Source of the DNA: Hofstenia miamia
Taxonomy: Eukaryota; Xenacoelomorpha; Acoela
DNA length: 64,000 nt
Assembly (NCBI GenBank): GCA_004352715.1
Contig: SCFE01000062.1
Location: forward strand, 456,265-520,264
Direction of reading: 5' to 3'
In this document: piece by piece, positions 44,749-56,404 of the stretch
Position numbering within the stretch: the stretch's first letter is position 1
How the letters are laid out: the number at the start of each line of letters is the position of its first letter
The notes under the pieces: model-generated
Seen by the model: only the letters and a program-made list of their open reading frames with translations
Told to the model about the DNA's origin: nothing
Databases searched by the model: none
Made by a program: the position numbers and the translations under genes

Positions 44749-45500
44749 ATATATAGAGAGAAAGAGAGCAAGCAAAAGCATTGAGAAATTTTCTGCATAC
44801 GTTGAGCTTTGAAACTGTTTGCATCAGTTTTTGCTGTGTAGTATTGCTGATAAATTATGTACAGTAATCATTATTTTAAGTTTTGTCTAAAAGATTAACA
44901 TGCAACTCTGCACATTAAATTTATTGTATTGTAAAACTACATGCAGCAATCTCTAAGCAAAGCTACATGTACATCATGCAAAATATATTTTTCAATGGTC
45001 AGATATATTTGTCTGAAGCAATTGATTGCCACTACCCTGATTTCAATCGCNCTGAAAGAACATTTTCCCTTTTGAACAATTAAAGATCGTTCGCAATACA
45101 ATCTAGAAACAATAAATGCATTAATGTATTATAAATTGATGATGCAAGATATAAATTTCACACAAACTGGACTTCACAGTGCAATACTAGAAATTTTTCA
45201 ATAACTAAGCCTAAAGCAGTGCTATATGGAGAAAAAAGAAGGTCAATGCCAAGAAGATGAAAATATTTTTTTAGCATAATTAATGAAAATAAATAAGTTT
45301 TTTTATTTCTATTCATCTAATATTTCATAGTTATCTATAGTTATATTAGGTTTTAAAAATAATCTTTTATAAAAATTTAAGTTTTTGTTGGAAATATGCC
45401 AAAATTTTACATTTATTAAAAAATTTGATTACACTGTCTAAAAATATTTCGGCAGCCCTATTGGGAAGTAAAACACCAAAAATGTAGAACAATCTAGATA
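43360..45500. other. AT-rich intergenic DNA with a (TA)n tract at 44710-44752
   Basis: No gene recognised. A single N at 45051 marks an ambiguous base or contig join. Confidence 0.5.
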
Positions 45501-45509
45501 ATCCTTCAA

Positions 45510-45767
45510 TTGCCATGCTGTCTTTTACGGAAGCCTACAATTTTTAAACTGAAGAAAAGGAATGGCATAAATCTTACCTGGATTGTAAGAATCTTTGTTG
45601 CTGGCGTGAAGCAAACCTGTAGTTTTACCCAGAATGATGATAGCAAGTGTGAAGTTGTCATTTATAGAGGTGAGTGGAAACATAAATGTAATCTATCAAA
45701 CCGAGTGACAATACGCGATGAGTTGGTGCAATTTGACTCTACAAAGCGTACTCAACTTAAAATGTGA
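45510..45767 (+). other. orphan open frame with conflicting splice-like sites
   Basis: An 85-codon frame without a recognisable domain. A plus-strand donor-like AGAG|GTGAGT occurs at about 45670, and a minus-strand donor-like CAG|GTAAGA overlaps at about 45578, so the region could contain an exon on either strand. I cannot connect either to a gene. Confidence 0.2.
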
Positions 45768-45769
45768 CG

Positions 45770-46945
45770 GTAATTGATTAGCATAGTACAAGAAGCCAGT
45801 CAATTTACTACCAATAAATCAATTTGTCAGTGCTGCCTAATATATTAATTTGCCAATAATCGGCAATTGAATTAAATAAGTGTTTACCTCACAGCTGCTT
45901 GTTAAACTATAAATTATAAGTTGACAGCTTTAACTATAAACGTTTGAATTCTGTAAGAAATCATTTGTTTTATATAGAATATGTTAAATGTTCTCTTAAG
46001 GGAAATTAACGAAAATACAGAAATGCATCACTACCGTTAACCTTATTTTCTTACACCAATAATCAAATGCAATAGTTCTCATTGAAGAGGGCTTGAGGTT
46101 TTTTAGTCTAAGAAATTCTTTGTACTCGAGTGCATATTAAAAATTGTCTTCCTTTAAGGTGGAACTCAAAATATGAAAGAAAATTTAATGGCGCATATAG
46201 TTTAGAAAACTCATGTTGATATTTGGATTTGGATATTAAATTTCGAAAAAAACTAATTTAATAAAATTTATTTAATTAATTTTTCAACTATATTTGACTT
46301 TGAAAATTTAAGTTTGATTTATTCGTATATGCAAAATTTGAAATAATAAAATTTTACAACAAGTTACAACGCGTTGAAAATATATGTATTTTGAACACAG
46401 TACCAGTGGCGGCAGCAACTTTGGTTTTGGTTAGGTAGCAAGATTCATGTCTTACCCAGCATATGAAATAAGCAAGAGGACTTTTACTGATATATGTATA
46501 AAAATTAGAGAGGTTTTTTTGAAAGTTTCATTTTAGGGGGCTCCATTATTGTACCATAACTATTTATGTTTTGGTGAAATTGATTGCTATTTTAAGCATT
46601 AATTTGAATTTTTAATACCATAAATGTTGAATTTTGGAAAGCAGACTGAGAAACTGGTCGTGAATGAGTTTGAATTCTATATTTTGAAAAGTGGATGCAC
46701 AGTTTTTTAAAATTTAAATTCTATTTTCCATTTAGTATACTCCAATGATATCCATAAAACAACTTTGCAAATATGTAATATATTATTGGTTAATTTAGTA
46801 ATATAAGTCGGACCAACACTAACATCATTATATTCTTGATACACAGCTAAATTTTGATTTTTGTCCTCTTGATGCAACGAGCAACAATTGCTGAGATTAA
46901 TTATAACTCTGTCTAGAATAAAATCAGGTCATTTTTCGGGCTTAG
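45770..46945. other. AT-rich intergenic DNA, no gene recognised
   Basis: No recognisable coding or repeat structure. Confidence 0.45.
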
Positions 46946-46949
46946 GTCA

Positions 46950-47465
46950 AGGTTTTAAAATTGATGCGCTATATTCATGGATTTCTGATGAATGAGGACT
47001 CGACACCACTATTGGATGTGTACCACTCGAGGTCTAACCCTTCAAAATACTGTATACTTCAATTATCAATTCTAATCTTGCCTTACACTTATGCAGTAAA
47101 CTCAATGATTGTGTTCTGGGGGACAATGGCCTTCGCCACGGACGAGATGTTCAGCACAATGGCGCCGCCATTTGCAATTATGGATAAAATTTTGAAAATG
47201 GCCATTAAAATTAATCAAAATCATAAAATCTAAGACAAACATTAAGAATTATTTAATGAAAAGATAATGGCACACCCTATATATTTCATACTTGTCCAAT
47301 GATTGATATTTTTGGATCTGTGTAATTCTTATCGATCAATTCTTGGGATTTCCACCGATCCACTGAGTCTTAAAAAGATAACTAGCAAATCATCAAAGAA
47401 AAACAGTTTCATTTTAAAGGCGACAAAATCTGTAGGGCTCGGCGATATCACGTTATTTTCGAATG
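46950..47465 (-). pseudogene. decayed short-chain dehydrogenase/reductase (SDR) copy
   Basis: On the minus strand at 47200-47080 the frame reads NGGAIVLNISSVAKAIVPQN, close to the SDR strand and catalytic-serine motif (GGxIVNISSVA). Further down, near 47000, another frame gives TSNSGVESSFIRNP, like the SDR VNxxxPGV segment. Upstream, at 47465-47315, there is VISPSPTDFVAF and LLVIFLRLSG, where an N-terminal Rossmann segment would lie, but the glycine motif is gone. The order is right for an SDR; stops and lost motifs make it a pseudogene. Each single match is weak. Confidence 0.4.
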
Positions 47466-47469
47466 CAAA

Positions 47470-48145
47470 ATGCACAAATGTTTATAAAATCTAAGAATAT
47501 TCAACATTATTGTACAATACAATAATTGGAATCTTTGCGATATGCTCTCGTACATCAGCTTGATTGGAGTTTTATTGTAAAAAAGAAAATGGAGAAGAGA
47601 TCACTAGTGAACATACAGTAGCAGTTGTTTCTTAACCGTTACTTTTATCCAAAACAAAATCTGCTGATTCCTAAGATTTAAAAAATGGACAACCTTAGAG
47701 ATTTACAACATATCCTATGTAAAAATAGTTTCGATGGTATCGTTTTCAATACTAACGTCTGCTCTGCTGGCCGTAATTCAGCAGCAAATATCTATAATTA
47801 CTCTAGTGAACCCAAATATTGTTTAAGTTTTTATCCACGAATTATCCACGAGATCAAAATCCATGGACAAGTCTGATGTATTTATAAAAGCGAAAGCAAC
47901 CAAAATTAGCAACAAATTCATAAAAGAAGAAGAAAAGTTTAATAAGCTCCTTTTAACTCTAAAAAATAATGAGGAAATAACAACCATTTCGTCCACATGG
48001 ACTGCCAATAATCCTTAAAGATCGTGAACATCCACCAATGATCTACAACAAGCTTTCAAAATTCAAATTGCTCGAACTTGTTAGATAAAATCTTAAAAAT
48101 ATATTCCAACTAAATATAATGTTCTTGATACATTTGATTTTCTGA
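47470..48145. other. no gene recognised
   Basis: Plus-strand frames at 47685-47876 and about 47850-48018 look moderately protein-like (for example KFIKEEEKFNKLLLTLKNNE) but match no family I know and are in different frames. Confidence 0.3.
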
Positions 48146-48149
48146 CCTA

Positions 48150-48250
48150 GTTAAATACGACAAGCATTGACCGTAGGTTAGATTGAATTTTATCGGAAGC
48201 CTTTCGATATTGACACATCTAGTGGGAAATGTGCCCCCATGAACAATGAA
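48150..48250. repeat. partial copy of the dispersed repeat
   Basis: Contains CGGAAGCCTTTCGATATTG followed by CACATCTAGTGGGAAATGTG, matching the blocks near 51560-51600. Confidence 0.35.
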
Positions 48251-48984
48251 AATTTGCGTTAAGAAGTATAAACAGGGGTGTAAACATAATTTTCAGTTAT
48301 AATAAAGCCTAGTGACCAAAAGCAAAGCGAGGCCCTACGAAATTTTCAAAATAGATTATAAAAATGGACATCCCCAAACTCAGAAAATATTGTAATTGAA
48401 TCAATCAAAATCAACGTTGAAAACCCGCTCACATTAATGCTTTTTTATTGTAACTGTTGTTTTCAATAATCATTATTATGCATTAAATTCGATTTAATTA
48501 TTCTTGGACATAAGACTTACAAAAATATTATAGAAGATCTTGAGAGGAGTTTTATATTTCAAATTGGGCAAATTATATCACTCTTTCGCTCTGATTAATT
48601 AAATGATGCAACGTTCATGATGCAATTAGATAACTTTTCAAATTTCACTTCATTTTGCTACTAACATTTCTGATGTTTTTCCTAGTTGAGGATTTAATAG
48701 AGAATGAGTTCTTAGAAAACTTTTAGTCTTAGCTTATAGGATCTGGATAATTTTCTTGTATAATTTAAAATTTATATGCTATAAAATTATTGTAGAATTT
48801 TATAAGAATTGCATGGCTATTGAAATATTTACGATTGAAATTTAAGAAACTACTCCAATTTTAATGCTTCCCACTGTTGATCCAGTTTTTTTATTTAATT
48901 AGTCTGACCTGACTAATATGACCCACAGTGACTAATCTTAATGCAACCCGCGAATCATTGCTAATTTGGGGTACGAATAAAAAT

Positions 48985-49726
48985 AACTATAGTAAAAGAA
49001 GATCAGGAAAGGTAAGGCAGTACAGGGTAGATGTAGCATAAGTAGGGAGACGAGCATAAGGAAAGATTAGGTTAGAATCTAAGTAAGTCTAGGGCAAGGA
49101 CAAAGCACGAAGGACAATATGAAATTTGAAGCTCTAAGAGCAATATGCTACAAAATACTAGATGCAGGAGAAAATGCTGCAAATAGAGAAGATAAATATG
49201 TAGTAAAGCTCGGGGGAGTTTATGAAGAAGAGAGGAATCAGAAATAGAGAATGGACAAGTGCAGCAGGAATTTAGGTCAGAAGAAGTAATCATAACCGCA
49301 AAGTTGAAAAAAGCCCTAAAGAAGATCAGGAACTGGAAAGCGCCAGACAGAAATGAGTTGCTTGAGTAGTGGCTAAAGAAGTTCACAAGTGTTCATGAAA
49401 AACTAGCAGCAGCATTGGAGGTGTGTGTGTGGTCAGTGAATGTCCGTAGTGGAAGGTAGTGGGAAGGACATTTTTGATACAGAGGCAGAGGAAGGCAAGC
49501 ATAAACATCAGGCCAGTAATGTGAGTTCCAAACACTTGCAAACTTCCAAGTTTAGTAAATTGAGCAGACTGATCATAGAGAAGCAGAAGTGATTATACAT
49601 AAAGAATAGATAATATGTTAAATCAGTTGATAGTAGAGCAGGTAGTTGTGGAGAATTGTAATACAAGGCAGACAAACTTAGTGACGGCGTGGATAGACTA
49701 CAGGAATGCATAAATCAGCATATCGT

Positions 49727-49767
<41 letters not shown>

Positions 49768-51310
49768 TAGAGAGTCTGCTGCACACATTTTGTAGTTCTT
49801 TTGGTTAGTAAGACATACTTTGCTTTTACACGTTGCTACCTTCCTGTTGAAATATTGTTAAGGAAACCTCTAAATGAGTTATTTAGTCGAAGCCCATTAA
49901 TCTGCAATCTAAAATTTGGAATTTATAAGGATATTGTGTAGCATGTTTTCTTTTAATCGATTTGCGCCAAACAACTGGATATATCCATAGTTAATATAAA
50001 GAAGTGTTTGGAATACAACGTACTTAAATCCAATAAATTTAAACTAAGTATAATATGATTCTTNACAAGCTGAAGTCTAGTTTTGGCATATTTCATGGAG
50101 ACAGATTAGTACGACAGCTGTTTGTAGTTAGCCTAATCCCAATCACAGAATGGCTAATGGAGATAGGGATATGGTATAAGTTAGAGAAGAATATTAGAGT
50201 AGTGAGTCACCTATTGAACATTGTTGACCTGAAGATGTATGCTAGTTCAAGGAAGATGTTGCAGAAGCAACATTGAAGAAGGCTAGGAGAGAGTCTAGTA
50301 AGCATAGAACAAGGCCACTGATCAGAGGCAAGTGTACATAAAGAGGTACAGAGGACGAGCAGTAGGGATACGATTAAGGAGATCAAGGAAGTAATAAAGA
50401 AAAACAGAACAGATAATCAGGAAATTGAGACAAAACTAAGCACAGAATACAAGAGGATGGTAAGTAAGGTACGTGTACTACAGAATTCAACATTGAAGGG
50501 GTAGAACACTATAAAGAAATAAATACGTGGTCCATACCAGTGTTGACATACACGTTAGGAATAGTATTTAAGCGGAACAAGAATGAACTAATGGAGTTAG
50601 ACAGGAAGACCAGGAAGTTAGTACAGCATTCAACATAAATAGAGATGTAGATAGACTGTACATGTCAAGGCACAAAAATGAGAAAGGACTGAAGAAAAAA
50701 CAGAAGCACTGATAGTGGCAACTCAGGAGCAAACAGTTAGAACAAATTGGGGGAGGAATCACATAGACAGAATAGGTGAGGTTAGTGACAAACGCAGGTA
50801 ATGTAAGGAAGAGTTAGAGACAATAGATAAAATAATAGCAGGATGTGAGAAGTTGGTTGAGAATGAGTATAACTTTAGGCATGACAATGTGGAACAAATA
50901 GTACATTGTAGCTTGAGAATAAGATAGCTGGGGTTAGAAGCAGGAGACAATTGGTTGAGCATTAAGCCACAGGGTGTCATAGGCAATTGAAGTTTAAAAT
51001 ACTGTGGAGCTTCACCATACAGACTAGCAAGATAATAGAATCATGGAGGCCAGATATAGTAGTGATAAAGAGAAAGTAATTGGAACAGTGATGGAGATAG
51101 CAGTACCAACTAACCGGAATGTAGAAAGCAAGGGACAAAAATGAGATAGACAAGTACAGGAAATTTGATGAAAGTGGAAGTAGTCCTGATAGTGATAGAT
51201 GCACTAGGAGCAGTAAGCAAGAAGTATAGGAAATACTTGGAGGAGGAGCAGTAATACTTGACGGCAGCACTGCAAGGAATGACTAGAGTCCTGAATAAGG
51301 CTTTCACACT
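48985..51310 (+). pseudogene. R2-superfamily LINE, copy B (decayed)
   Basis: Aligned blocks with copy A: AG-rich pre-RT region (48990-49320), RNWKAPDRNELLE at about 49330, then KKFTSVHEKLAAALE. From 50060: FGIFHGDRLVRQLFVVSLIP, then VVSHLLNIVDLKMYA, the catalytic box where relatives have (Y/F)xDD. The first Asp is Val here. Then DVDRLYMSRHKNEKGL at about 50650, a jump of about 300 bases over the MULE site of copy A, a decayed zinc finger near 50790, and VIGTVMEIAVPTNRNVESK of the endonuclease at about 51080-51130. Many stops. A (GA)n tract (49726-49775), an unrelated insert and a single N (50064) interrupt it. Confidence 0.75.
49726..49775. repeat. (GA)n microsatellite
   Basis: Nearly perfect GA tract inside LINE copy B, immediately after the block corresponding to WIDY in copy A. 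Confidence 0.9.
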
Positions 51311-51529
51311 CGTAGAAACTGCTGATTTCCTCGAGCTGAGAGTAGTCACACCAGCTTGAAGATGTGAGAAAAAAAGAGCTAATAACATGGGTTAAGGCAA
51401 ATTTATTACTAAAATATATGAACATGCATGAAATCTACAAATGAACACATGACAAGAATATTTATGAAACTATTTACGCATGCATTATTAATCCTGACCA
51501 TTGTATCTTTAGTCACGAACGGTTTTCTC

Positions 51530-51640
51530 CATAGTTTTGTCATAGTAGCTCGCCTTTTAGGTAATTTCGGAAGCCTGGGATTTGGGCACATCTATTGGTA
51601 AATGTGCTTCCCTGTTTTAATAAATATTTGTGATAAAAAT
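51530..51640. repeat. partial copy of the dispersed repeat
   Basis: Contains GCCTTTTAGGTAATTTCGG and GTGCTTCCCTGTTTTAATAA, shared with 16610-16690. Confidence 0.4.
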
Positions 51641-51644
51641 TATT

Positions 51645-52425
51645 ATTCTCAATTATCCAATAAGGTATATTACCTGACCTACATGATTTATTAATATCAA
51701 GTTTATTTGCTTCTTCTCTGAGAGTGTAATAAAAAATTTGGTTAAATTCAAAAGGGTTTTTTCATAATATATTTTTTAATATCTTTTTTCATTCGTGTGT
51801 GTCTCATTATCATATTTAATTTCATAAATTCATGCGCTTAGACCTTCAATTTGACCAATTTTTGTATTTTGCAGATTCTTTATAATGCTTTAATCATTTT
51901 AAATAGGCATTTTCACTGCATTCGTAATCGCATTTACACGTTCTTTTAAATAATTCCTTCCTAATTTATCCAATTAAGATTGATGGGATTCGATTTTGCA
52001 AGTTCAAAGTGTTTGTTCTTACTAATTACTAATACTTTACGTCAATAAGCGTCGCGTAACTGGTTAATTGTTTAGTATAATACTAATTAATTTAGTTCGC
52101 AGTTTGTTATGCTATTGATTTAACGCGACCGGGAATTCAACTTTCGCCTATGTCGGGTTCATTAAAATTTTAAAAATAGATTATACGGGCTGTCTTCAAT
52201 AGTTGAGTGACATTTTTTCATTAAAATTACAAAAGATTCTAGAATAAACAAACTTATTCTTAGTATTGAAGTTGTAATTATTAACATGTACACTATAATC
52301 CGGCTTGTCGTTGTGGTAGATTTTTTACACAAAAACCAACACAACAGCAAAACATACAAAAAAAATTATAATTTAATAGTAAACAGACATCTGCACGTTT
52401 GCTTTCTCGTTATTATCGGCTGCGT
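51645..52425. other. no gene recognised
   Basis: AT-rich DNA between the dispersed repeat and the GC-rich block. A short minus-strand frame at 52162-52359 has no recognisable domain. Confidence 0.4.
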
Positions 52426-52429
52426 ATGT

Positions 52430-53100
52430 ATTTAGACATAAACATATATAGTTAACCCAAAAAGCAGTGCGACAGAATCGTAGTAAGGCCGACTCACCAT
52501 GGCTGTTCCTGGGTAACGACAATATATTAGAAGGCGCGTCATTTTATGAAATCTTGTACCTATAAAGTACGTTAAGCAATAGGATAAATAAAGGTGTTGC
52601 CATGTATACTTTGTTCACATGGGGGTGGTGACGTTCGTAAAGCCTATCTGTTTAGATTGTAGTGAACAAAAGGCGGCGCAGTGGAAACACTGCAAGAAAG
52701 GCAGCTACTGGCTCCTAATCATGGGCGCGTCTCATAGGGCAGTCAAGTCCTTCTTCTTGCCTATGAGATAGTGCAAGAGCCTGCGTTTACTGTGCAAGTT
52801 AGCAACCGTGGTTGTGTCACAATAGTTTTTTGTTTGCAGCAAGCTGTAATTATTATACCACAGTTAGTAGTCTTGGTTGGCCAATACTAGAGAGAGCCGT
52901 AATCCAGGTCAGTTGAAGTTCGGCCTTCGGCTTCCCTCTGTTGATCGGACTAAACATAGATCCGCTTTCTAGGCGTCAGCGGTTGCCAGAGGATTCGGAT
53001 TAAAACGGCCTTAGTAGTCGCCAGAGGATTCGGATTAAAACGGCCTTAGTAGTCACACCTCTAGGAGTAAAGGTCCGTGAACTATTACAGTAATCCCAAC
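52430..53100. other. GC-rich block, possible solo LTR, with a perfect 35-base tandem duplication
   Basis: About 650 bases with much higher GC than the flanks and no long open frame. 52985-53019 and 53020-53054 are identical 35-base copies (GCCAGAGGATTCGGATT...). It contains a TATAAAG-like word near 52560 and an AATAAA near 52586. This composition would fit an LTR, but I could not define TG/CA ends, a target duplication or a primer-binding site. A non-coding RNA gene or promoter island are alternatives. Confidence 0.35.
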
Positions 53101-53104
53101 CATA

Positions 53105-53585
53105 GTGCTTAGCCCATTCTCTACATATAAGTACCTGCATATATAAGTGAAATTATATTTGTTGCTTGGTAGTGTTGCTTGATTCTGCAGGACCATTCTG
53201 TCCAATGGGTTTGAGATTTGGTACTAAGTATTTAAGTAGGAGTGGGACTAACTAGGGCCTGGGAACATAAATAAAGAAACTGATATCATGAATTTAAGTG
53301 TAACTCACAATAGAAGCTATTAGTGGCACAATATGACCAGAATGTTTAACGAGACTGGTATGAGAAGGAATTGGGACCAAAAAATCCTGATCTACTAGAA
53401 CCCGAGTTGAGCATGTGTTTTCAGTGCAAATATTGACCGCTATGTGATGGTCAGTACAGGTGGATGCATCCCTGTGGATTAGGAGGTAGTTAAACTGGTC
53501 CTTGTTTGATTCAATCAAATGATTCTTAGGTTAAGATTGTGTCACTATAGGTCACGTCAATATTATACATGGTATCCCTATAGCC
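53105..53585. other. no gene recognised
   Basis: Moderate GC and no supported coding frame. It may belong to the same unidentified element as the preceding block. Confidence 0.35.
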
Positions 53586-53589
53586 TGGA

Positions 53590-54450
53590 CTGGACACAAT
53601 TAAATTTCTTAATTAACTTTTCCACTCTCTAAACAAGTGAACTTCTCCCTGGATGAAGTACATTATCTTTTTAAATTCATCTGCTATCATCCTATGCGTC
53701 TTTAATAGCCACTGAGAATTTTCAGTCTACCTCTATTCTACCTGGAGTTTTTTGTAGGAGTTATTCCTGAAGGGGGCTGATTTACCCCCCCTCCCCCAAT
53801 ATCTGGGAAACAATACATCCAATCAACACCAAATTTGGTGTGGAGATACTTTGAGATGTCAAAAATATTTTGGCACAACCAGTTTGGGATATGATAGTTA
53901 ATATTCAAATTATGAGCATGTTGATTAGGTTATGTATGAAATTTGCTCATTATTGAACCAAAATGTTAGAAATATTGATAAATAAGAATCAAGGGAAAGG
54001 CCTATAATGCAAATATAACATAGTAAACATTCAATTATAATTTGGCATTGAAAATTTTGCACTGGTTTTAATTTATAGCCTTTACATACAAAATCTTTAT
54101 TTTTGACACTCTCAAGAAATGTCAGTTTTTCATGGACTTTTTTTACACCGCTATAACGTTGTAACCTTTGACCATATCTGTATAATCTTTGCATCAAAAG
54201 TTGCAGAACAAGTTAAGGAAAAATTCATTGATAGATAGCTCAATTAAAAAAAACGTTTAAATCGGCCCTCTAGGTAAGATAGGGTTAATTCTTTCTTGAG
54301 TGGACACAATTAAATTTCTTAATCAATTTCTCCACTGTCTCAACAAGTAAATTTCTTCCAGGATGAAGTACATTAATTTTTTAAATTTATCTGCTATCTT
54401 CCGATATGAGCATCCTTCATAACCACAGAGAACTATCAGTTTAACTCCTT
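53590..54450. repeat. direct repeat pair of about 130 bases
   Basis: 53590-53735 and 54300-54450 share GGACACAATTAAATTTCTTA, GGATGAAGTACATTA and ATCTGCTATC-type blocks in the same order, about 80 per cent alike by eye. On the minus strand both read FKK(I/L)MYFI and IKKFNCV-like peptides, so the unit may once have been coding. A 16-base perfect palindrome (ACACCAAATTTGGTGT, 53826-53841) lies between. Confidence 0.55.
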
Positions 54451-54499
54451 CTTGAAGTATGGCATCATGTGCCCAGACTCTACAGACACCCTTTAATAT

Positions 54500-54880
54500 T
54501 TATTTTAATCACGAGTTATCGTATAGTCGTTGTTATAAAATTTGTATCTTAGGCATGATTTAAAAGAAATATATTTTTGCTTGAGGGAGATTTTTAATTC
54601 TCTAACTATAAAATTGATATGAGATTTGAATTTTAACTTAAACTCAATAGTTACTCCGAAATATTGGAAAATGTCTACTTAGGAACATTAATATTTTGTA
54701 TATTCAAAGTCACAGCAGAAGCATCATAATTACTTTTATTGGGCTGTAAAATACAAAATTCTGTTTTAGTTTCATTAATTATCACCATATGCATACTAGA
54801 ATATTTTGACAATTTGTTGCATATTTGACAAAATATATTTTGAAAAACTATATTTAGGTTGTCGATATCCATAACTCATG
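54500..54880 (-). pseudogene. LINE reverse transcriptase relic, minus strand
   Basis: The minus strand carries VIINETKTEFCIL (the NxxKTE block after the catalytic core), LNIQNINVP, then after a frameshift QYFGVTIEFKLKFKSHI, the YLGV strand and helix. The order is that of CR1/Jockey-type LINEs. Frameshifts and truncation make it inactive. Confidence 0.6.
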
Positions 54881-54884
54881 GCAT

Positions 54885-55270
54885 TTTAATTAAAAAACAT
54901 AATATAATGTCCAAATTTTTTTATTCAAATTCAAAATTTTATGACAATGTATGTTATTCTCCACACAACATGTTGTGTTGTGTACACAACAAAACTGAAA
55001 ATTCTACACAACATACAACGGCAAGCCTGATTATAATTGTGGTCACTAAATGATTAAATTATATATACTTTGCATTTATTGGGACTATCGGATAAGAAAT
55101 AGTTTATTAAATTAGAAGATTTTGTTGGATTGGCTTCATTAATCGTTTGAAAATAAAAAATAACATAAATCTTATCATTTCGTTTTGATTCAGCAAAATT
55201 TACGTAAGTAGAATTGAAATCTCTCAAGAGACTAATAAACTTATTTTCAAGAATGACATATTCAATTTCT
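54885..55270. other. no gene recognised
   Basis: AT-rich DNA. ACACAAC words recur near 54962-55020 but form no clear unit. Confidence 0.35.
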
Positions 55271-55272
55271 TC

Positions 55273-55352
55273 AATTTTGTGGTTACTGAGAACGTCGCAA
55301 TAGTATTTATATATATAATAACCATTGCGACGCCCTCGGTGGTTACAAAATT
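55273..55352. repeat. 80-base imperfect hairpin (foldback MITE or structured RNA)
   Basis: Bases 55273-55304 pair with 55321-55352 almost throughout. The core CGTCGCAAT/ATTGCGACG is perfect and the outer ATTTTGT/ACAAAAT is perfect. The differences in between are transitions that give five G:U and three A:C oppositions on the plus strand. The loop is AT-only. Confidence 0.6.
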
Positions 55353-55599
55353 TTAAGGCACAAGCACGTGTTACTAGTTCTCAGATGCAAGAATTTGGAA
55401 AAGATTCTGATTTAATTTCTAAACCATTTCTAAGTTTTGATTCTAACGATTTTGAAAAAAGAATAATTAATCCTACACCATGATCATATCGATTTTAAAA
55501 TGAATATCAAAAGTGTAACAAGCTGGATTGTATAATAGATTTAAACTATCGCATTTTTTAACCAGCTTTCAATAGGAACTTTGTTATTAAAAAATTCAA

Positions 55600-56032
55600 A
55601 TGTTTTCTTTTTTGTCAGTATTGAAACGATTTTGTTACTTTTAATCCTTGACTTTAAAAATTCTTTTCTCTCTTCGATGTAAGGTAATTTCCAATATATT
55701 GGCTTCCCATTATCTGTTATTACTTGGTTTTATAGGTACTATAACCTTTCAAGTTTATGCTTTGACATCAAATTTCATTAATAGTTTATGTGGATTGAAA
55801 TTGAAAAAAATAAATTGTTGCAATTAGAATATATTTTCACAATTCAATCTAAAAATTAATATTCAAATGTATCTTCTAATATATATTGTGATGGAATATA
55901 TTTCCTTAACNNNNNNNNNNNNNNNNNNNNNNNNNNNNNNNNNNNNNNNNNNNNNNNNNNNNNNNNNNNNNNNNNNNNNNNNNNNNNNNNNNNNNNNNNN
56001 NNNNNNNNNNNNNNNNNNNNNNNNNNCAAGCC

Positions 56033-56072
<40 letters not shown>

Positions 56073-56400
56073 CTACTAATGCTATATGTTCTATTCCAAT
56101 CATACTATGATATATCAAATATAAAGCAAATATCGTTAAGTAATTTCTATATCGAATTATGAAAATATCTTCTATTTATCACAAACTTAGACGAAATGAT
56201 TATTCACATACATTAATAAAGGGATTCGTTGGGAAAGCATTAACTTTGAATATTATGGTATGTAACTAAGCCAATATATTGGAAATTATCTTACATCGAA
56301 TAGAGAAAACATTTTTTAAAATTAAGGATTAAAATAAGAATTAAAAACTTGAAGTAATCACACCAATACTAACATCAAAGAAAACATTAGACTATTTCAA
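55600..56400. repeat. inverted repeat pair of about 100 bases around a gap
   Basis: 55620-55715 (minus) and 56260-56360 (plus) share TTCGATGTAAGGTAATTTCC-like and CCAATATATTGGCTT. Both read a YWKLPYIEERKEFLK-like peptide and a KKT(F/L)(E/D)(F/Y)FN(N/K)K peptide in the respective orientation. The source protein is not identified. A Penelope or LINE linker is possible. The 116-N gap at 55911-56026 lies between. Confidence 0.5.
55911..56068. other. 116-N gap followed by a (TA)n tract
   Basis: Gap 55911-56026, then a TA tract at 56039-56068. The gap is probably caused by the repeat. Confidence 0.95.
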
Positions 56401-56404
56401 TAAA

